A DNA stretch of 6,599 bases from Acidobacteriota bacterium (GTDB lineage Bacteria; Acidobacteriota; Blastocatellia; Pyrinomonadales; Pyrinomonadaceae): assembly GCA_020199975.1 (NCBI GenBank), contig JAIVJP010000087.1, positions 1 through 6,599 of the forward strand. Reading direction: 5' to 3'. Positions within the stretch are counted from its first letter, which is position 1. Every line of letters starts with the position of its first letter. The translations under genes and the position numbers were made by a program. Below the pieces are notes generated by a model, which saw nothing but the letters and a program-made list of their open reading frames with translations, made no database searches and was not told the DNA's origin. Of this stretch, positions 1 to 5,077 are shown one piece after another.

Positions 1-1
1 A

Positions 2-214
2 GCCCAAATCCTTCACGATCTGGGTCTGCGCCGCATACTATTGCTAACGAACCATCCCCCCAAGGTGGCGGCGCTCGAGGGTTTTGAACTCGAGGTTGCC
101 GGCAATGTCTCTCTCGGTGAGCCCGCGCCTCTCAAGGAGCCGTTGACGGAGAGTAAAACTCCACAGAAGAAAAAGAGCAACGTACCTGAGCGCCTGGGCC
201 ATCTGTCAACTTGA
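2..214 (+). CDS. GTP cyclohydrolase II, C-terminal end (RibA or RibBA), partial at left edge
   Basis: This is the last 70 codons of a gene that begins left of the window; the stop is TGA at 212-214. The fragment reads AQILHDLGLRRILLLTNHPP, then KVAALEGFELEVAGNVSLGE, and ends in ERLGHLST. The segment with LLLTN, a downstream lysine and LEGFELEV matches the C-terminal part of GTP cyclohydrolase II, where the usual form is LLTNNPxK followed by a glycine-valine strand; LGHL near the end matches the family's usual LGHLL terminus. The enzyme opens GTP to give 2,5-diamino-6-ribosylamino-4(3H)-pyrimidinone 5'-phosphate, the first step of riboflavin synthesis, in the cytosol. The catalytic zinc-binding and GTP-binding residues lie upstream and cannot be seen, nor can it be told whether a RibB domain is fused in front. 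Between the last core strand and the terminus there is a Lys-rich linker (SKTPQKKKSN) where relatives usually have a YLxTK-type segment. The family is clear despite the short fragment; the choice between RibA and RibBA is open. Confidence 0.85.
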   Translation, partial: AQILHDLGLRRILLLTNHPPKVAALEGFELEVAGNVSLGEPAPLKEPLTESKTPQKKKSNVPERLGHLST

Positions 215-264
215 GTTATGGACCATGAGTTTGATTGAATGCTCTGGTTCGCCATAGACTCGTT

Positions 265-293
265 TTTAGCTTTTCGGGCTCTCCCTCTAGAAT
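265..293 (+). promoter_or_regulatory. Weak sigma70-like promoter candidate upstream of tamB
   Basis: TAGAAT at 288-293 matches five of six bases of the TATAAT -10 consensus. Seventeen bases upstream, TTTAGC at 265-270 matches only three of six bases of TTGACA. If used, transcription would start near base 300 and leave a leader of roughly 34 bases before the ATG at 334. The position between the riboflavin gene and tamB is sensible, but such matches arise easily by chance, and promoter consensus in the suspected phylum is poorly known. Transcription reading through from the upstream gene is an equal possibility, since I see no convincing terminator in 215-333. Confidence 0.2.
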
Positions 294-298
294 TTGAA

Positions 299-317
299 CT
301 TGCCTTCGGGCCGCAAG
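299..317 (+). promoter_or_regulatory. Small UUCG hairpin overlapping the candidate tamB ribosome binding site
   Basis: The RNA could fold with GCC (302-304) and GGC (309-311) closed by a UUCG tetraloop (305-308), a very stable loop type. After a three-base bulge (312-314), CTT (299-301) pairs with AAG (315-317). The 3' arm overlaps AAGGA (315-319), the only Shine-Dalgarno-like sequence before the tamB ATG, which lies 14 bases further on, a long spacing. Folding could therefore lower ribosome access. With only six pairs and a bulge, this may be chance. There is no U-run after it, so it is not an intrinsic terminator. Confidence 0.2.
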
Positions 318-333
318 GACGGCTGCGTGCTCT

Positions 334-3300
334 ATGAGTGTAGACGACCGCGACAAACGTTCAGACAAAAGCCCCTCAGCATCGCCTCCTGAGCAGGAAG
401 CGATTGCCGATGCGCTGCAGTCGGAGACAGACGAGCCCTTACCGCCAAGTGCTGAGGCAATCGCTGAACGAGACGCCGCCAGCCCGCATCCAGTTACTCC
501 TCAAGGCAGACGCCGGCGTTACCTGACCCGCCGTAACGCTTTGATGGCCACCATCGCTGCCTCTATCGGTGTTATCGCGCTTATCCTGTTGCTGGTGTTG
601 GTCTACCGCTTCGGCTACGTCGATAACTACGTTGCCGGTCAGATCAAAGACACGTTTGCGAAATATGGAATCCGGGCTGAGATTAAAGAGTTTCATACGA
701 CCTTCCCGCCACAGACGGTGGAGATGCTGGGTCTGGAACTCTACGACACGCAGACCGGACAAAAGCTGGGCAAGATCGACAGGTTGCTGGCTACAATTCG
801 CATCGAAGATCTTTACGCTCTCAACCTGCAGCGGAATATCAATCTCAAGGATCTGAAAATTGAAGGGCTTGAAGCGTGGGTAACGTTTGACGAGCAAGGT
901 CGCTCAAACTTCCGCAACCTACGCATCCCGCCTCCCGAGCCCAACCGCCGCATCCTGTTTGCCTATTCCACCGCTCGTCTCGAAATCAAGAACGGAGTCG
1001 TGCATTACGGAGATGCGCGACACGAGATCTCCGGTGAAGCCCGCAATCTGCAAGCCACGATTCAGCCGGACGACCTCAGCGCGCCCGCCGCGAGCTGGAT
1101 GAATACTGTCACGCTCGCGCTGTTAGACTCAACCTTCACGTACGATGGACGACCCATCAACGATATCGCCATCGAGGCTCGCGGGCGTGTCAATCAAACG
1201 CGCGCAGAGATCCAGGAGTTGGTGCTGCGCTCTCCGGTAGCCGAGGCCCGTCTGCAAGGCACGATGGATGATTGGCGCGCGCTGCGCTATCAGATGAACA
1301 TCACTTCGACCGTTGACCTCACCCAGGTTTCAGACGTTCTACAACCGGGCGCCGCCCTGCGCGGAGTGGGAAACTTTGTCGGCGCAGTAACGGGCGAAGG
1401 TGATCAATACAAAGTTGACGGCACGATTCAGTCTGATGCCCTCGCGGCAGATGGTGTGCGGCTCAAAGGTCTTAATGTAACGGCCAAGGGCTCAGGCCAG
1501 GGCCAAAGCTATAACGCTAATGGCCGGGCAGTGGCAGAACTCCTCACTGCTGGCGACTTCCAATTGAACACAGTGCAACTTGTCGGCGGCGTGATGGGGA
1601 CCGGCTCCGACTTTCGCTGGGTAGGTGAGTTGCGTGCAGCCGCCGCCAGAGCCTACGGCACAACCATCGCGGGGCTGATTCTGCTTGATGCGCGGGCAGA
1701 CTTGAACGATGGATTGCTCACGGCATCCTCCAGCCAGCTTCGCGCGGACAGCCTTAGCTCATCAGGCGCCAGGGTGAATGGGATCACAGCATCTGATCTG
1801 CGCGTCCGTAGTCAGAACGATGTAACGACCGCAACCGTATCGAGTGTTAAAGCGGGAACGATCGTGGCATCCGGTGCGAACGTGAATGGCGTGACGGCCA
1901 CGAATGTTGATATCGCCAGCAGAGGCGGAGTTACGAGTGTTGTAGTCAAGGAAGTGCAAGTCGGAGCAACAAGCGCCGCTGGTGCCGAGATTGGCAGCTT
2001 GAATATCGCCGGGGCGCGTCTCTCCGTCCGGGGCGGGCGGATCGAAGGATCCACCGCTGATATCAACGCCGGTACGGTCAAACTTGCGAACGGTCAGGCC
2101 GAGAATGTCAGGTTGGCGCGACCAGTATTCGTGGTTGAGCCTTCGGGACGTTATCGCGCGAGCGCCGATCTGAGCATTGGTGGCGGCGTGCTGGGACGAA
2201 TGGATCTGGGCCAGGTCCAGGCGAAGCTGGTTGCTACAAGTTCTGAGATCCAACTCAACAGTTTCAAGGCGGACGTTTTTAAAGGGCGAGCAACGGGTAG
2301 CGCCCGAGTTGCGATTGGTCGTGGCGGCACCTCCCGCATCGCTGCAACCTTTACCGGAGTCGACATAGCCGGTCCACTCACGGCCTTCACTGGCGGGGCT
2401 GTCCCACTTGCAAGCAGAGCCAGCGGCAGAATGGATCTGGCATTCCCGGGAACCGACTTCAAACAAGCATCCGGCACACTCAACACGCAATTGACGGCGG
2501 CAGCCGACGACAACGAGAGCGGGCGCATCCCGATCACCGGAGAGGTGGCGGTTTTGGCGGATCGGGGTCTGTTTCAGATTCAACGCGTCGATCTCCAAAC
2601 CTCCGCTACCAAGCTGAAAGCTTCAGGTCAGTTCTCATTCGCAGGCGATTCCAACCTCCGGGTTGATCTTAATTCCTCCGATGCGTCGGAGCTGCAAGCG
2701 GTTCTGATTTCCTCAGGTCTACTGCCTGACGTGGAGGAGCAGATGCGGAGCTATGGCCTCGAGCTGGCGGACCAGCTGTCATTCAACGGCACTCTCAAGG
2801 GGGCGCTGAGTTCACCGGACATCGACGGTCGCGTGTCTCTCGGTTCTTTGCTGGTTAATGGAAATGATCTGGGTTCACTGTCCGCCACGATCGTGACGAC
2901 TCCGGCTGAGCTACGTATTGCGGATGGGCGCTTGACGGAAACAGACGGCGGCGGCATGCAGTTTACGCTCAACGCTCCGCGCACCGGCGTGAACAACACA
3001 ACGTTCGCCGCGACACTCGATCGAGTGAATGCCCGAACTCTGATTGCCACGCTTCCGTTGGACAAAGCGACGCGCGAGCAACTTGGCGATACCCAGGCGG
3101 ACGTTTCGGGCCAGATACAAATCGCGGGAATACCAGACGCGATGAGTGGTAGTGCGGAGTTACGCTTCGGCCCGGGCCGCCTGGCAAACGAACCTCTAGA
3201 AAGCCTGGTTGCCCGCGCCACCTTCAGCGGTTCCGACGTGAATATCGAAAACGTCGATGTGAAGCTCGGTGCGGGCCATATTGTTGCAAACGGTACGTAC

Positions 3301-3972
3301 AACACATCTACGAAAGACTTCGCTCTGCAAGGTCGCGCCGAGGGAGTGCAGCTCAGCAGGCTTGCGGCCCTTACTAACAAAGGCATCGGTCCCGTGCTAA
3401 CCGGCACCGCAGATTTCACGGCTCGCGCCTCCGGCAATCTCTCGGCTGCGGATTTCTCTGCCTACCAGATCACCTTTGATGGGCAGGGTCAGGACGTAAC
3501 CATCAATGGTCGACCCGCCGGAACGATTGCGTTGGTGGGCAGAACTGAGAACAAACAACTCAATGTAACGTTGACCAGCGGGTTGCTTGGTACTCCGCAG
3601 GCGATCTCGGCGCAGGTCAACTTTGCTGATGAGAAATTGCCGGCCACGATCGAAACTACCTTTAACAATGCCGAGTTGACAAATTTGTTCGCGATTATCC
3701 TCCCCCAAAGTGCGGTGAAGATTACCGGCCGTGCAACAGGCACGGTTAAAGCGACCGGGCCGCTGGTAGACGAGGATGGTTACTTTTCAGCCGCAGGCTT
3801 GCAAGGTACGGCTAATCTGTCTGAGCTCACGTTTAGGGTTGAAGACGTGCAGCTTACCGCAATTTCCCCCCTACTGGTGCGCTTCTCGCCAACCGAAGTG
3901 TTCTTCGAGAAGACTCAGTTCACCGGTCCCGGGACGAATATCGTTTTGGGTGGAGTGTTGGCCGTTGGTTAG
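334..3972 (+). CDS. tamB: TamB-like (AsmA/DUF490 family) translocation and assembly module protein, N-terminal and central part; frame broken before the C-terminal domain
   Basis: TamB-type proteins sit in the inner membrane and cross the periplasm as a long beta-groove; they work with an Omp85 partner in outer-membrane protein assembly and are linked to phospholipid transport. The ATG at 334 is the only standard start after an in-frame TGA at 295-297. Residues 1-68 are a hydrophilic, Pro/Glu-rich, probably disordered cytoplasmic tail ending in a basic cluster (RRRRYLTRR); residues 70-91 form one transmembrane helix (ATIAASIGVIALILLLVLV). Residues about 100-200 resemble the AsmA-like start of the groove. 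The rest, to residue 1212, is beta-rich repetitive sequence with many G-x-hydrophobic-x-G patterns, including a 36-residue tandem repeat at 435-614 and an AsmA-like stretch from about 643 (FKADVFKGRATG). No enzyme motif is visible, as expected. The reading stops at TAG 3970-3972 after GGVLAVG, and the family's C-terminal domain continues at once in the +1 frame. The family call is firm; the break may be a real mutation or an assembly error. Confidence 0.85.
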   Translation: MSVDDRDKRSDKSPSASPPEQEAIADALQSETDEPLPPSAEAIAERDAASPHPVTPQGRRRRYLTRRNALMATIAASIGVIALILLLVLVYRFGYVDNYVAGQIKDTFAKYGIRAEIKEFHTTFPPQTVEMLGLELYDTQTGQKLGKIDRLLATIRIEDLYALNLQRNINLKDLKIEGLEAWVTFDEQGRSNFRNLRIPPPEPNRRILFAYSTARLEIKNGVVHYGDARHEISGEARNLQATIQPDDLSAPAASWMNTVTLALLDSTFTYDGRPINDIAIEARGRVNQTRAEIQELVLRSPVAEARLQGTMDDWRALRYQMNITSTVDLTQVSDVLQPGAALRGVGNFVGAVTGEGDQYKVDGTIQSDALAADGVRLKGLNVTAKGSGQGQSYNANGRAVAELLTAGDFQLNTVQLVGGVMGTGSDFRWVGELRAAAARAYGTTIAGLILLDARADLNDGLLTASSSQLRADSLSSSGARVNGITASDLRVRSQNDVTTATVSSVKAGTIVASGANVNGVTATNVDIASRGGVTSVVVKEVQVGATSAAGAEIGSLNIAGARLSVRGGRIEGSTADINAGTVKLANGQAENVRLARPVFVVEPSGRYRASADLSIGGGVLGRMDLGQVQAKLVATSSEIQLNSFKADVFKGRATGSARVAIGRGGTSRIAATFTGVDIAGPLTAFTGGAVPLASRASGRMDLAFPGTDFKQASGTLNTQLTAAADDNESGRIPITGEVAVLADRGLFQIQRVDLQTSATKLKASGQFSFAGDSNLRVDLNSSDASELQAVLISSGLLPDVEEQMRSYGLELADQLSFNGTLKGALSSPDIDGRVSLGSLLVNGNDLGSLSATIVTTPAELRIADGRLTETDGGGMQFTLNAPRTGVNNTTFAATLDRVNARTLIATLPLDKATREQLGDTQADVSGQIQIAGIPDAMSGSAELRFGPGRLANEPLESLVARATFSGSDVNIENVDVKLGAGHIVANGTYNTSTKDFALQGRAEGVQLSRLAALTNKGIGPVLTGTADFTARASGNLSAADFSAYQITFDGQGQDVTINGRPAGTIALVGRTENKQLNVTLTSGLLGTPQAISAQVNFADEKLPATIETTFNNAELTNLFAIILPQSAVKITGRATGTVKATGPLVDEDGYFSAAGLQGTANLSELTFRVEDVQLTAISPLLVRFSPTEVFFEKTQFTGPGTNIVLGGVLAVG
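1636..2175 (+). repeat. Tandem 36-residue protein repeats within TamB (five units of 108 bases)
   Basis: Residues 435-614 of the TamB-like protein fall into consecutive 36-residue units without gaps, starting at bases 1636, 1744, 1852, 1960 and 2068. The second and third are most alike: SGARVNGITASDLRV against SGANVNGVTATNVDI, followed by NDVTTATVSSVK against GGVTSVVVKEVQ. The fourth keeps AGAEIGSLNIAGARLSV. The first (YGTTIAGLILLDARADL) and the last are more diverged but hold the glycine and hydrophobic positions. The second and third units are also visibly alike in DNA (for example GTGAATGG in both, at the same place). Alternating hydrophobic residues suggest each unit makes strands of the TamB beta-groove, so the array would add regular length to it. 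The unit boundaries are my own reading by eye. Confidence 0.7.
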
Positions 3973-3977
3973 ATTCA
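3964..3977 (+). other. Frame break inside tamB (shift to +1 frame)
   Basis: Frame 1 reads GGVLAVG and then TAG at 3970-3972. In the frame one base later, codons from 3968 read VRFNANQAQIDSFAG, which is plainly TamB-family sequence and stays open to 5074. Neither side makes sense as protein in the other's frame. An intact gene would need one base fewer here, or two more, or a deletion of 3n+2 bases could have removed a piece. I see no known programmed-frameshift signal: no slippery run, and no Shine-Dalgarno-like element placed as in prfB. Confidence 0.8.
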
Positions 3978-5074
3978 ATGCAAACCAGGCTCAGATCGAC
4001 TCGTTCGCGGGCACGATGGGCGGCGGCCGCATCAGTGCTTCCGGCGGTGCTCGCCTGGAGGGCTTCACTTTGGCCGAGTTTCGCATCAACCTTCACGGTG
4101 AGAATGTTACGGTCCCATTCCCCGAAAACTTCCGCTCCACCGTGGACACCGATCTTGTAGTCAGAGGATCCGCACGCGAACAGCTCGTCAGTGGGGTAGT
4201 GAGCTTGCGCCGCGCGGAATATACCGAAGACATCGAACTGGCCGATCTAATCAACTTCCGACGTGAAGAATCGATCGAGGAGGGTGGCGAACTGGAATTC
4301 ACCGGTACCGCCCTCTTCGAAGACTTGCGTGTGGAGGGGCGTAACGCGCTCGTCGTAAGAAATAATCTCGCCGACCTGGTCGGTTCCGTCTCCCTGCAGT
4401 TGAATGGTCCCGTTAAGGATCCCGTGATCTCGGGAAGAGTTACTGCCACCAGCGGTACGCTGAATTTCCGGAACGATCAATACCAGATCACTCGCGCCTT
4501 GATGGACCTGCCCCCACGCCGCAATGCCGATCCGATAGTTAGCATTCAAGGAGAAACGCAGATTCGAGGTTATCGCATCACGGTAAACCTCACGGGACCG
4601 CTTTCCCAGCCGCAGGCGACGGTAAGTTCTGAGCCGGCCCTGCCGCAGGCTGACGTGGTAGCGTTGATTACCACGGGCCAACTCTCAACCGGCGACGCGA
4701 GCGCTTCGATTCTGTCGCAGTCCGGCCTGGGGACAGCGACGAGTCTGCTCACCGATGCCTTGATCAATGCGCCGGCCCAACGCGCGACCAGCAGGCTTTT
4801 CGGACTCAGTCGCTTTGAGATCAACCCTGTGATTGGCGGTCGCACCGGGTCCACCCCAGGGGCGCGTCTGACTGTCGGAAAACGAATCAACAGGAATCTG
4901 TCGGTTACGTATTCAACCAACGTCGCCTCTGACCCGAACCATATATTGGCTGTTGAGTATCGCGTGTCCGATCGTCTCTCTTTCATAGCCCAGTATGAGC
5001 AGGCGTCGACGAGGCAACTCACGTCTCGGAATGACGCCTTCAGTTTTGAAATTCGATTTAGGAAACGGTTCTGA
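3968..5074 (+). CDS. tamB: TamB C-terminal domain (DUF490/TamB domain), separated from the rest by a frame break
   Basis: This is the conserved C-terminal domain of the same TamB-like protein, about 368 residues, ending at TGA 5072-5074. It carries family-like stretches such as RRAEYTEDIELADLINFRRE, the strand-rich GPVKDPVISGRVTATSGTLNF, and PQADVVALITTGQLSTGDAS, followed by a Ser/Ala-rich region and VGKRINRNLSVTYSTN. It ends with SFEIRFRKRF, alternating residues with a terminal Phe. In known TamB proteins this domain lies nearest the outer membrane and contacts the Omp85 partner, which fits the gene that follows. Family-like sequence begins at about 3968, so I start there. The open frame itself extends back to ATG 3776, but 3776-3967 is only a shadow of the upstream frame. 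The next in-frame ATG, at 4016, lies inside a conserved-looking strand and has no ribosome binding site, so separate translation is unlikely. Without the membrane anchor this piece alone should not work. Confidence 0.8.
   Translation, partial: VRFNANQAQIDSFAGTMGGGRISASGGARLEGFTLAEFRINLHGENVTVPFPENFRSTVDTDLVVRGSAREQLVSGVVSLRRAEYTEDIELADLINFRREESIEEGGELEFTGTALFEDLRVEGRNALVVRNNLADLVGSVSLQLNGPVKDPVISGRVTATSGTLNFRNDQYQITRALMDLPPRRNADPIVSIQGETQIRGYRITVNLTGPLSQPQATVSSEPALPQADVVALITTGQLSTGDASASILSQSGLGTATSLLTDALINAPAQRATSRLFGLSRFEINPVIGGRTGSTPGARLTVGKRINRNLSVTYSTNVASDPNHILAVEYRVSDRLSFIAQYEQASTRQLTSRNDAFSFEIRFRKRF
5060..5065 (+). promoter_or_regulatory. Candidate ribosome binding site of the Omp85 gene, inside the end of tamB
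   Basis: AGGAAA lies 12 bases before the ATG at 5078, within the last codons of tamB. The spacing is longer than ideal, so the site is weak. Together with the TGA-GTA-ATG junction it suggests the second gene relies on ribosomes finishing tamB. It is the only purine-rich match in the right area. Confidence 0.35.
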
Positions 5075-5077
5075 GTA

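Noticed and set aside
13..255. Minus-strand frame of 80 residues opposite the riboflavin gene fragment
   Set aside because: The + strand matches the GTP cyclohydrolase II C-terminus well, so this is a shadow.
215..333. Intrinsic terminator after the riboflavin gene
   Set aside because: The only T-run (263-268) is not preceded by a convincing stem.
1762..2598. Long open frame of 278 residues on the minus strand, antisense to tamB
   Set aside because: It lies wholly opposite strongly coding TamB sequence, has a composition unlike a folded protein, shows no recognisable family motif and is best explained by the codon bias of the opposite strand.
2751..3437. Open frame of 228 residues on the minus strand
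   Set aside because: It is antisense to TamB coding sequence, rich in Pro, Arg, Ser and Ala, with no recognisable motif; a shadow frame.
3776..3967. ATG 3776 as a start for a separate gene running to 5074
   Set aside because: Between 3776 and 3967 the frame translates to Cys/Pro/Arg/Ser-rich sequence unlike TamB, while the overlapping frame 1 gives good TamB sequence up to 3969. The open frame is accidental upstream of the break.
3964..3980. Programmed +1 frameshifting to join the two tamB parts
   Set aside because: The sequence around GGT-TAG has no slippery codon, no prfB-like element and no evident downstream structure; damage or error is simpler.
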